This document shows positions 8,896-16,174 of a DNA stretch of 64,000 nt, piece by piece. This DNA is from Microbacterium sp. cf046. GTDB lineage: Bacteria > Actinomycetota > Actinomycetes > Actinomycetales > Microbacteriaceae. Each line of letters begins with the position of its first letter. Within the stretch, counting starts at the first letter, position 1. The DNA is taken from assembly GCF_900114345.1 (NCBI RefSeq), contig NZ_FOZJ01000002.1, positions 186,001 to 250,000 on the forward strand, in the 5' to 3' direction. Below the pieces are notes generated by a model. It saw only the letters and a program-made list of their open reading frames with translations, was not told the DNA's origin and searched no databases. A program made the position numbers and the translations under genes.

Positions 8896-9752
8896 CCCGC
8901 CTCGCGGTTCCGAAGACCTACAAGCTCTACATCGGAGGGAAGTTCCCCCGCAGCGAATCGGGTCGAACGTACGAGATCGAGTCCGTCAAGGGCGACTTCG
9001 TCGCGAACGTCGCGAAGGCGTCGCGCAAGGACGCACGCGATGCGATCGTCGCCGCCCGCGGCGCTCTCAAGGCCTGGGCAGGAGCAACCGCGTACAACCG
9101 CGGCCAGGTGCTCTACCGCATCGCGGAACTGCTCGAGGGTCGTCGCGCGCAGTTCGTGGACGAGATCACCCGCCTCGAAGGCGTGACTGCCGCAGCGGCG
9201 TCCGCCCAGGTCGACGAGGCGATCGATCGCTGGGTCTGGTACGCCGGCTGGACGGACAAGCACGCCCAGGTCGCCGGCAACGCGAACCCCGTCGCCGGAC
9301 CGTACTTCAACATCTCGGTGCCGGAGCCCACCGGCGTCGTCGCCGTGATCGCCCCGCAGGACTCATCGCTGCTCGGCTTCGTCTCCGCCGTCGCGCCCCC
9401 GCTCGTCAGCGGGAACACCGTCGTGGTCGTGGCGAGCGAACGCCTGCCCCTCTCTGCGATCAGCCTCGCCGAGGTGCTCGCGACCTCGGACGTCCCCGGG
9501 GGAGTCGTCAACGTCCTGACAGGGTCGCCGGCCGAGATCGCCCCCTGGCTCGCCTCCCACGCCGACGTCAACGCGATCGATCTGGTGGGCGCGGGTGACC
9601 TCGACTGGATCGACCTGCAGATCTCCGCGACGGACACGCTCAAGCGCGTGCTCACGCCGGAGGAGGGGCCGGATGCCGCCGCTCCGAGTCTGGATCGCAT
9701 CACTGCGTTCACCGAGATCAAGACTGTGTGGCACACCAAGAGCATGGTCTGA
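8892..9752 (+). CDS. ALDH homologue lacking the catalytic domain
   Basis: The 286-residue product begins like an aldehyde dehydrogenase (YKLYIGGKFPRSESGRTYE, then APQDSSLLGFVSAVAPPLVSGN) and keeps the coenzyme-domain fold up to about residue 230. It then passes directly to the C-terminal oligomerisation strand (ITAFTEIKTVWHTKSM). The whole block carrying the general-base Glu and the nucleophilic Cys is missing. There is no frameshift and the frame is clean, so this is a settled gene and not decay. Co-translation with the complete ALDH suggests a structural or regulatory subunit. Compare ALDH16A1, in which an active-type and a degenerate ALDH module are fused. Confidence 0.85.
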   Translation: MTRLAVPKTYKLYIGGKFPRSESGRTYEIESVKGDFVANVAKASRKDARDAIVAARGALKAWAGATAYNRGQVLYRIAELLEGRRAQFVDEITRLEGVTAAAASAQVDEAIDRWVWYAGWTDKHAQVAGNANPVAGPYFNISVPEPTGVVAVIAPQDSSLLGFVSAVAPPLVSGNTVVVVASERLPLSAISLAEVLATSDVPGGVVNVLTGSPAEIAPWLASHADVNAIDLVGAGDLDWIDLQISATDTLKRVLTPEEGPDAAAPSLDRITAFTEIKTVWHTKSMV

Positions 9753-9780
9753 ATCCAAGGCCGAACCTGAGCCGAATTCC

Positions 9781-9811
9781 GGTAACGAAACGGTAACGAG
9801 GCATGTAGGGT
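9781..9811 (+). promoter_or_regulatory. 11-bp-spaced repeats and -10 before the phosphodiesterase gene (possible PhoP site)
   Basis: GGTAACGA occurs at 9781-9788 and again at 9792-9799, exactly 11 bp apart. TAGGGT at 9806-9811 is a plausible -10 element, so the repeats cover the -35 region. PhoP and related OmpR-family activators bind heptamers repeated every 11 bp over the -35. Glycerophosphodiesterases are frequent Pho-regulon members. The heptamer is only a loose match to the streptomycete unit GTTCACC. Confidence 0.5.
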
Positions 9812-9860
9812 GGACGCACGCGTCGACGACGACGCGGGTACCACCGGAGGACATGCCCGA

Positions 9861-10760
9861 ATGCCCGACGAACCCGTGGTCGACCCTGCGCGGGATCGGC
9901 TCCAGGCGCTTCTGATCGTCTGCGTGCTCGCCGTCGCGAGCCTGATCATCGCGTTCATCGGCGCCACGCCCGCGCGCGTCAGCGCGACCGAGCTGCTCGG
10001 CGAGACGCGCACGGCAGGCGAGGAGGCCTTCATCGCGAGCCACCGCGGTGGGGGTGCGACCGCACCGGAGAACACGATTCCGGCGATCTCAGCGGCGCTC
10101 GCGGCCGGCTTCGACTACGTCGAGGTGGACGTCTCGCTCACAGCGGACCGGCAGCCGGTGCTGATGCACGACGCAAAGGTCGACCGCACCACCGACGGCC
10201 ACGGACGGCTGGCGACACTGACACTCGCGGAGGTGAAGGAACTGGATGCGGGTTCGTGGTTCGGCGAGGAGTTCGCCGGCACCCGCGTGCCGACCTTCGC
10301 GGAGTTCCTCGATGTGCTGGCGGCCTCGGGGCGGCGTGCGATCGTCGAGCTCAAGGGGGAGTGGGATGCCGTCGCGGTCGAGACCGCAGTGGCCGAGGTC
10401 ACCGCGCGGAACCTCGAGAGGCGCGTGGCGCTGTCGAGCTTCGATGCGCGCACGCTCGCGATGGCGGGATCGTCCTCGACCGTGCTCCCACGTCTGTTCA
10501 TCCTGCGCCACCTGCCTGAGGACGTCGTGCGCGCAGCCACCGAGGCCGGCGTGCGCGGGCTCGTCGTCGATCGCCGGGCGATCCTGGATCGTCCGGAGGT
10601 GGTCGATGAGCTGCACTCGGCGGGGATCCGGGTCGTCGTCTACACCCTCAACAGCGACACGCAGTGGGATGAGGTCACGGCGCTCGGGGTGGACGGTATC
10701 GTAACCGACGATCCCGCGACGCTCTCGATGTGGCAGCAGGGCGTCGCCGGCGGGCAATAG
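9861..10760 (+). CDS. membrane-anchored glycerophosphodiester phosphodiesterase
   Basis: GDPD enzymes split glycerophosphodiesters into glycerol 3-phosphate and an alcohol. The 299-residue product has an N-terminal membrane anchor or uncleaved signal at about residues 12-34, then the TIM-barrel domain. The domain opens with IASHRGGGATAPENT and VEVDVSLTADRQPVLMHD, which supply the catalytic histidines and metal-binding acids, and later has VELKGE and VYTLNS. The ATG at 9861 lies 10 nt after GGAGG. The catalytic domain is predicted to be outside the membrane, scavenging phosphate or glycerol from phospholipid or teichoic-acid fragments. Confidence 0.9.
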   Translation: MPDEPVVDPARDRLQALLIVCVLAVASLIIAFIGATPARVSATELLGETRTAGEEAFIASHRGGGATAPENTIPAISAALAAGFDYVEVDVSLTADRQPVLMHDAKVDRTTDGHGRLATLTLAEVKELDAGSWFGEEFAGTRVPTFAEFLDVLAASGRRAIVELKGEWDAVAVETAVAEVTARNLERRVALSSFDARTLAMAGSSSTVLPRLFILRHLPEDVVRAATEAGVRGLVVDRRAILDRPEVVDELHSAGIRVVVYTLNSDTQWDEVTALGVDGIVTDDPATLSMWQQGVAGGQ

Positions 10761-10794
10761 CCTTGCCGGGATCACGAACCCCGGAGGCGCTCCC

Positions 10795-11439
10795 GTGATC
10801 ATCGCAAGACCGCATTCCGCGCGGACGCTGCGCATCTCGGCGGGCCTGGCGGTGGCCGCCGTGCTGTGTCTGGGCATTGCCGGATGCCGGCCGGAGCCCG
10901 TTCCGAGCGCGTCGCCCACCACGACCACCTCGCCGACGGCATCCCCGTCGGCGTCGCCGACGCCGACCGTGACACCGCAGGCGGAGGGCGACATCCAGCT
11001 TCCGACGGCGTGCGAGCAGCTGTATTCGGCCGCGATGCTCGCGTCGCTGCAGCAGCGCGACGTGCTGAACGACCCGGGGGTCACGATGACCTCCACCCAG
11101 AACGTCGACGCGCTCGAGATCCTGACCTCCGGCATCCCGACGATCCGCTGCACGTGGGCGGTGCCCAGCGAGACGGGCCTCGCGACGAACGTCTCGATCG
11201 TCGATGAGGCGCAGGCGACCGCCATCTCGGACGCGCTCACTGGCGCCGGGTTCGCGTGCGAGTCGATCGAGGGCGGCACGATCTGCCGATCGGAGCAGAC
11301 GATGGTCACCCAGGACGACGACATCGTGCAGCTGACCGAGACGCACGTGCTGCGCGGGAACGCCTGGATCTCCACTTCGACGATCAACTTCGAGGTGGAG
11401 GGGTACACCGAAGACATCATCGCGACGCTCTGGGGCTGA
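10795..11439 (+). CDS. secreted lipoprotein, function unknown
   Basis: The 214-residue product has a basic N terminus, a hydrophobic stretch and a lipobox IAGC with the acylated cysteine at residue 31. A Ser/Thr/Pro spacer at about residues 35-62 is typical of a cell-wall-spanning linker. The globular part contains four or more cysteines that could form disulfides (ACEQ, RCTW, ACES, ICRS). No enzyme motif is visible. TAGCCT at 10758-10763 may be its -10, and a GGAGG ribosome-binding site precedes the GTG start. It may share a surface role with the preceding phosphodiesterase. Confidence 0.78.
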   Translation: MIIARPHSARTLRISAGLAVAAVLCLGIAGCRPEPVPSASPTTTTSPTASPSASPTPTVTPQAEGDIQLPTACEQLYSAAMLASLQQRDVLNDPGVTMTSTQNVDALEILTSGIPTIRCTWAVPSETGLATNVSIVDEAQATAISDALTGAGFACESIEGGTICRSEQTMVTQDDDIVQLTETHVLRGNAWISTSTINFEVEGYTEDIIATLWG

Positions 11440-11642
11440 AACCGGCGCCATTCCGCTAGACTGACCACCGAGGATCTCGTCGCCGACATCGCCGCAGCTC
11501 GCAGAAGCGAGTGCCCGCGGCCGGAGGACCGACATCCCGTCCCGCGTTCGTGACGGCGTATGCCGCCCGCGGGAGCACGCCGACCTCGCCGGTCCCGACC
11601 GGTCACCGCCGGAGCATTCCGGCACTCACGCTCAGGAGGAGC

Positions 11643-13823
11643 ATGCCGACCACGGCATCTGCCGCGCAGAAGACGACAGGTCAGACCTCGTCGTCCGCCC
11701 AGCGGCGCAGGAAGCCCCAGTCGTCGCGTCGCGACGATGAGGCTCCGATCATCCCGATCCTCGCCCGCAAGGTGCGCGAGGTCGAGGCCAAAGCCCAGCG
11801 CGGCAAGCTCGGCCCGACGAACCGCGTCAAATTCCAGGTGATCGCGTTCCTGGTGCGCGAAGAGCGCGCCCGGGTGAAAGCCGACACCTCGCTGGCCGAC
11901 GGCGCCCGCTCAGAGCTGCTCAAGCGCCTCGACGGGGTCGCCACGATCCTCGCGAAGACCGCCGCCCGCGACACGTCGCTCATCCAGCTGCTCGAAGTCG
12001 ACCAGGCGGCGAGCCCGGTCGCGCGACGCATGCGGCGGGACTGGCTGCTGGAGTCGGGCGCCGAGCTCGCCCCCGACGAGCTCATCATCACGGATGTCGC
12101 GCCGACCTCGACGGGTGTCGTCCCGGCCGCGCTCGCGCAGCGCCAGGTCGTGCCGCCGACCATCGAGTCGCGGCAGATGGCAAATCCCTTCCTCGCGCCC
12201 GATCTGGCCGGGCACGCGCCCAAGGAGACGCCACGGCGCCGCCTGGACGGCTGGGAGCTGATGGGACCGCTCTACAAGGCATTCGAGACCGGCGCCGGCG
12301 GCGGACAGGCGACGATGGAACTGCCCCCGATCCCCGAGTTCGACCGGCTCTCGCCCAAGGGGCTGGAGATCATGGTGCACCAGTCGCGCTTCCTCGAGGC
12401 CGTGCGCGACGGGCATCGCACCTTCCTCCTCGCCGATGAACCGGGACTCGGCAAGACCGCCGAGTCCGTGCTCGCGGCATCCGTCGCCGATGCGTACCCG
12501 CTGCTGGCCGTCGTCCCCAACGTCGTGAAGATGAACTGGGCGCGCGAAGTCGAGCGGTGGACGCCGCAGCGCCGGGCGACCGTCATCTCCGGCGACGGTG
12601 AGGATGTGGATGCCTTCGCCGACGTGTTCATCGTCAACTACGAGATCCTCGACCGTCACCTGTCGTGGCTGAGCTCGATCGGGCTGAAGGGCATGGTCGT
12701 CGACGAGGCGCACTTCATCAAGAACCTGAGTTCGCAGCGCTCTCAGAACGTCCTGGCGCTCGGGGCACGCATCCGCGAGCAGGTGCGCAATCCGCTGCTG
12801 CTCGCCCTGACCGGAACGCCGCTCATCAACGACGTCGAGGACTTCGACGCGATCTGGCGCTTCCTGGGCTGGACGACCGGCGAGAAGCCCGGCCCCCTGC
12901 TGATGGAGCGCCTGGACGCGACCGGTCTGACACCCGCCGACAAGGCGTTCTATCCCGAGGCACGCGAGGCCGTCATCTCGATGGGCATCGTGCGCCGCAA
13001 GAAGAAGGACGTGGCGGCCGACCTCCCCGACAAGCTCATCGCCGACCTTCCGGTCGAACTGGACGACGAGTTCGGGCGATCGATCCGGCAGGCCGAGCGC
13101 GAGCTCGGCGCGCGGCTCGCCGACCGGTACCGGCGCATCATCGACGCCCGAGGCGACCGGGGCCTCGCTCCCGGCGAAGTCGACTCCGACATCGTGCGAC
13201 TGGTCGCGCAGAACGAGCTCGACGAGTCCAAGGCGGCCGGCACCGGCGGGGACAACGTGTTCACGATGGTCCGCAAGATCGGTCAGGCCAAGGCGCTGCT
13301 GGCGGCGGACTACGCAGTGCAGCTGCAGCGGTCGGTCGGCAAGGTCGTGTTCTTCGCGAAGCACATCGACGTGATGGATGCCGCCGAGGCGCACTTCGCC
13401 GCTGCCGGCCTGCGGACGATCTCCGTCCGCGGCGACCAGACCACACCCGCACGCCAGGCGGCGATCGACGCGTTCAACAACGACCCCGGGGTCGGCATCG
13501 CGGTCTGCTCGCTGACCGCGGCGGGTGTCGGCGTGAACATGCAGGCGGCATCGAACGTCGTGCTGGCCGAGCTGTCGTGGACGGCGGCCGAGCAGACGCA
13601 GGCGATCGACCGGGTGCACCGCATCGGCCAGGACGAGCCGGTCACGGCTTGGCGGATCATCGCCGCGCACACGATCGACACCAAGATCGCCGAACTGATC
13701 GACTCGAAGCAGGGTCTCGCGCAGCGGGCCCTCGACGGCGACGCGGTCGACCCGCAGTCGAGCGATTCGGTGCAGCTTTCGGCGCTCATGCACCTCGTGC
13801 GCCAGGCACTCGGCGCCGAGTAG
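11643..13823 (+). CDS. SNF2-family DEAD/H ATPase, stand-alone
   Basis: This 726-residue protein carries a complete SNF2 two-lobe motor. Lobe 1 has the P-loop LADEPGLGKTAES near residue 265, the Walker B box VVDEAHFIKN near 352 and LALTGTPLIND. Lobe 2 has VFFAKHIDVMD, ISVRGDQT, AVCSLTAAGVGVNMQA and QAIDRVHRIGQ. The layout resembles SMARCAL1-like annealing helicases more than RapA. Residues 1-220 are a family-specific, largely helical region with no zinc fingers. There is no adjacent methyltransferase or nuclease that would make it part of a defence island. The ATG at 11643 directly follows CAGGAGGA; the open frame upstream is not needed. Confidence 0.9.
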   Translation: MPTTASAAQKTTGQTSSSAQRRRKPQSSRRDDEAPIIPILARKVREVEAKAQRGKLGPTNRVKFQVIAFLVREERARVKADTSLADGARSELLKRLDGVATILAKTAARDTSLIQLLEVDQAASPVARRMRRDWLLESGAELAPDELIITDVAPTSTGVVPAALAQRQVVPPTIESRQMANPFLAPDLAGHAPKETPRRRLDGWELMGPLYKAFETGAGGGQATMELPPIPEFDRLSPKGLEIMVHQSRFLEAVRDGHRTFLLADEPGLGKTAESVLAASVADAYPLLAVVPNVVKMNWAREVERWTPQRRATVISGDGEDVDAFADVFIVNYEILDRHLSWLSSIGLKGMVVDEAHFIKNLSSQRSQNVLALGARIREQVRNPLLLALTGTPLINDVEDFDAIWRFLGWTTGEKPGPLLMERLDATGLTPADKAFYPEAREAVISMGIVRRKKKDVAADLPDKLIADLPVELDDEFGRSIRQAERELGARLADRYRRIIDARGDRGLAPGEVDSDIVRLVAQNELDESKAAGTGGDNVFTMVRKIGQAKALLAADYAVQLQRSVGKVVFFAKHIDVMDAAEAHFAAAGLRTISVRGDQTTPARQAAIDAFNNDPGVGIAVCSLTAAGVGVNMQAASNVVLAELSWTAAEQTQAIDRVHRIGQDEPVTAWRIIAAHTIDTKIAELIDSKQGLAQRALDGDAVDPQSSDSVQLSALMHLVRQALGAE

Positions 13824-13932
13824 TCGGTCGAGTCGGCGCAGGGCCGGCGTCAGTGGCAGGTGCCGCGCGCTCGACGGTAAGGTCGGGTGAGGCAGCGTTG
13901 CCGGCTCGATACCCGACAGCAAGGACCACAGC

Positions 13933-14961
13933 ATGAAGATCGGCATCCTGACCAGCGGTGGCGACTGCCCCGGCCTCAACGCCGTCATCCGCGGCGTCGT
14001 GCTCAAGGGCACCACCGCGTACGACCTCGAGTTCGTCGGCATCCGCGACGGCTGGCGGGGCGTGGTCGACGGTGACTTCTTCCCGCTCACCCGCCACGAG
14101 GTCAAGGGCCTCTCGAAGATCGGCGGCACGATCCTCGGCACGAGCCGCACGAACCCGTATGAGGGGTCGCGCGGCGGTGCGGAGAACATCGCGAAGACGC
14201 TCTACGGCCACCGGATCGACGGGATCATCGCGATCGGAGGCGAGGGCACGCTCGCCGCGGCGGACCGGCTGTCCAAAGACGGCATCAACGTCGTGGGCGT
14301 ACCCAAGACGATCGACAACGACCTGCGCGCGACCGACTACTCGTTCGGATTCGACACGGCCGTGAACATCGCCTCCGAAGCCATGGATCGGCTGCGCACG
14401 ACCGGTGACTCGCACCAGCGGTGCATGGTCGCCGAGGTGATGGGCCGCCACGTCGGCTGGATCGCCCTGCACGCGGGGATCGCCGCAGGCGCGCACGCGA
14501 TTCTCATCCCCGAGGTGCCCCTCACGATCGACGACATCTGCGAGCTCGTCTCGAAGGCGCACGACCGCGGCCGGGCGCCGCTGGTCGTGGTGTCGGAGGG
14601 TTTCACGCTCGAGGGCATGCACGAGGCGTTCAGCGACAAGGGCCTGGACGCATTCAACCGCCCACGGCTCGGCGGGATCAGCGAGGTCCTCGCGCCTGAG
14701 ATCGAGCGCATCACCGGCATCGAGACCCGTGCGACCGTGCTCGGCCACATCCAGCGCGGAGGATCTCCGTCCGGCTTCGACCGAGTCCTGGCGACACGCC
14801 TCGGCCTGCACGCCGCCGATGCGGTCGTGGACGGCGCCTGGGGCCAGATGGTCTCCCTCAAGGGCACCGACATCGTGCGCGTGCCCTTCGCCGAGGCGCT
14901 CGGCGAACTGAACACCGTGCCGCTCTACCGCTACGAAGAGGCCGCAGCGCTCTTCGGCTGA
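13933..14961 (+). CDS. pfkA: 6-phosphofructokinase, group III type
   Basis: PFK phosphorylates fructose 6-phosphate at C1. The 342-residue product starts with the phosphate-binding MKIGILTSGGDCPGLN and has GGEGTLAAA and VPKTIDND. The position equivalent to E. coli Gly104 is Gly105 here (GGEGT), as in ATP-dependent enzymes, while the Lys in PKTIDND is typical of PPi-dependent and group III actinobacterial enzymes. ATP is therefore the likelier donor, but PPi cannot be excluded by eye. It is a single-gene unit: TAAGGT at 13875-13880 is a possible -10, and AAGGA precedes the ATG. Confidence 0.93.
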   Translation: MKIGILTSGGDCPGLNAVIRGVVLKGTTAYDLEFVGIRDGWRGVVDGDFFPLTRHEVKGLSKIGGTILGTSRTNPYEGSRGGAENIAKTLYGHRIDGIIAIGGEGTLAAADRLSKDGINVVGVPKTIDNDLRATDYSFGFDTAVNIASEAMDRLRTTGDSHQRCMVAEVMGRHVGWIALHAGIAAGAHAILIPEVPLTIDDICELVSKAHDRGRAPLVVVSEGFTLEGMHEAFSDKGLDAFNRPRLGGISEVLAPEIERITGIETRATVLGHIQRGGSPSGFDRVLATRLGLHAADAVVDGAWGQMVSLKGTDIVRVPFAEALGELNTVPLYRYEEAAALFG

Positions 14962-14975
14962 GGCCGCAGGCCGAC

Positions 14976-14999
14976 CGGATGCCGCGGCCGCAGCATCCG
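14976..14999. terminator. hairpin after pfkA built on GGATGC/GCATCC
   Basis: CGGATGC (14976-14982) pairs with GCATCCG (14993-14999). The 10-nt loop between them contains the palindrome GCGGCCGC. No T-run follows. It lies 14 bp after the pfkA stop, as expected for a terminator-like structure. Confidence 0.55.
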
Positions 15000-15018
15000 C
15001 TCGTCTCGATGCGCCTTC

Positions 15019-15100
15019 GCACGAAGACAGGAGAAATCCCGGCGGCAGGACGTGCATCCGCGCAAGCGTCCTCCGTCGGTGCGTTCTCCTGTGTCGGTGC
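15019..15100. repeat. nested-hairpin element, copy A, upstream of the DUF559 gene
   Basis: The outer arms 15019-15035 and 15084-15100 match at 14 of 17 positions with a perfect 9-bp core (ACAGGAGAA against TTCTCCTGT). Inside them AGGACG at 15047-15052 pairs with CGTCCT at 15067-15072. The 18-mer CGGTGCGTTCTCCTGTGT at 15077-15094 recurs exactly in copy B at 16117-16134. The two copies bracket the DUF559 gene. The design recalls REP-like palindromes. Confidence 0.65.
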
Positions 15101-15198
15101 GACGGCACTGAGCCGGGATTCCTCCACAGGGACCGATCGCGCGGCGACCTGCACCGCCAACGATCGAGCACGAGTGGGGATGCCGCGGCTCTCGCACC

Positions 15199-16044
15199 AT
15201 GGCAGGCATGCGTCCGATCGAGGAGCTCACCGAGTGGATCGCCGCGTGCGGCGGTGTCGCGCATTCGAGGGTGGTGCTCGCCGAAGGCTTCACGATGCAC
15301 GCCATGCGTGCCGCTGTCGATCGCGGTCTCGTCGATCGCGTGCGGCGTTCCTGGCTGGCGTTGCCGGGTTGCGACGAGCGGCTTCGGCGCGCCGCCGAGA
15401 TCGGTGGTCGCGCAACGTGCCTCTCGGAGGCGCAGCGGTTGCAGCTGTGGACGCCCGATCACTCCGAACTGCACATCGCAATCGCTCCTAGGGCCTCGGG
15501 ACGCGACTCGGATGGTGTCCGGTTGCACTGGTCGCGCGGCCCGGCGCCCATCGCGGCGACGGCTCTTCGTGATCCGATCATCAACGTCCTGCATCACGTG
15601 GCGCGATGCGTTCCACTCGCAGAAGCCCTCGCCGTCTGGGAGTCGGCGATCCGCAGGAAGCACGTCGACCCGGCGGTGCTCGCACGGATCCAGTGGCGGA
15701 GCGAGTCAGCGCGCCGGATGGCCAAGTCGGCGTCGAACCCCTCGGATTCAGGCGTCGAGACCAGATTTCTCGTGCTCATGCGAACGATCGGCGTCTCGGT
15801 GCGCCAACAGGTGTGGATCGACGGGCACCCCTTGGACGGACTGATCGGCGAGCACCTGGTCGTACAGCTGGACGGGTTCGCGCACCACCAGGCCAAGGAA
15901 CGCCGCCGCGATCTCCGTGCCGACGCGCGGCTGACCCTCCGCGGGTACACCGTGCTGCGCTTCGACTACTTCCAGGTGCTCTTCCAGCCCGAATACGTCA
16001 TCGGGACCGTTTCCACCGCCATCGCCCAGGGGCTTCACCGCTGA
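15199..16044 (+). CDS. AbiEi-like/DUF559 protein (Vsr-fold endonuclease relative)
   Basis: The 281-residue product has an N-terminal winged-helix-like region (residues 1-60) resembling the antitoxin domain of AbiEi proteins. From about residue 186 it has a DUF559 domain of the very-short-patch-repair endonuclease fold: VETRFLVLM, then PLDGLIGEHLVVQLDGFAHH, RRRDLRADARL, GYTVLRFDYFQVL. The fold's usual acidic residue in the central strand is Gln here (VVQLDG), a variant I associate with this actinobacterial subfamily. No cognate AbiEii toxin lies nearby. The hairpin elements on both sides suggest a module that is spread or excised as a unit, but no transposase is present. The function is unproven. 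Confidence 0.8.
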   Translation: MAGMRPIEELTEWIAACGGVAHSRVVLAEGFTMHAMRAAVDRGLVDRVRRSWLALPGCDERLRRAAEIGGRATCLSEAQRLQLWTPDHSELHIAIAPRASGRDSDGVRLHWSRGPAPIAATALRDPIINVLHHVARCVPLAEALAVWESAIRRKHVDPAVLARIQWRSESARRMAKSASNPSDSGVETRFLVLMRTIGVSVRQQVWIDGHPLDGLIGEHLVVQLDGFAHHQAKERRRDLRADARLTLRGYTVLRFDYFQVLFQPEYVIGTVSTAIAQGLHR

Positions 16045-16064
16045 GCGGGACCCTTGCGCGCGCC

Positions 16065-16134
16065 GAGGCAGGAGATCTCTCCGAGACAGGACGAGTGCGA
16101 CGGATGGGTCCTGTACCGGTGCGTTCTCCTGTGT
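16065..16134. repeat. nested-hairpin element, copy B, downstream of the DUF559 gene
   Basis: The outer stem is CAGGAGA (16069-16075) with TCTCCTG (16125-16131). The inner stem is ACAGGAC (16086-16092) with GTCCTGT (16108-16114). It shares an exact 18-mer with copy A at 15077-15094 and the same order of stems. It could also serve as a bidirectional terminator for the DUF559 gene and the convergent peptidase gene. Confidence 0.65.
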
Positions 16135-16174
16135 TCGTGCGGCTGACGGATGACCCGGCATCTGCCGCCGGCGG

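Noticed and set aside
11643..13823. The SNF2 ATPase as part of a DISARM- or DndFGH-like defence system
   Set aside because: No methyltransferase, nuclease or phospholipase gene is adjacent; pfkA and a lipoprotein are its neighbours, so it was annotated as a stand-alone SNF2 ATPase.
14979..15491. A 170-codon plus-strand frame after pfkA
   Set aside because: It runs through hairpin element A and into the DUF559 gene in another frame, with no ribosome-binding site or homology.
13786..15663. A 625-codon open frame on the minus strand across the SNF2 end, pfkA and the DUF559 gene
   Set aside because: It lies antisense to two clear genes, has the skewed Arg/Ala/Asp-rich composition of a GC-driven shadow frame and no recognisable domain.
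15199..16044. A complete type IV AbiE toxin-antitoxin pair
   Set aside because: Only the AbiEi-like N-terminal region is present, fused to DUF559; no AbiEii nucleotidyltransferase toxin gene lies on either side.
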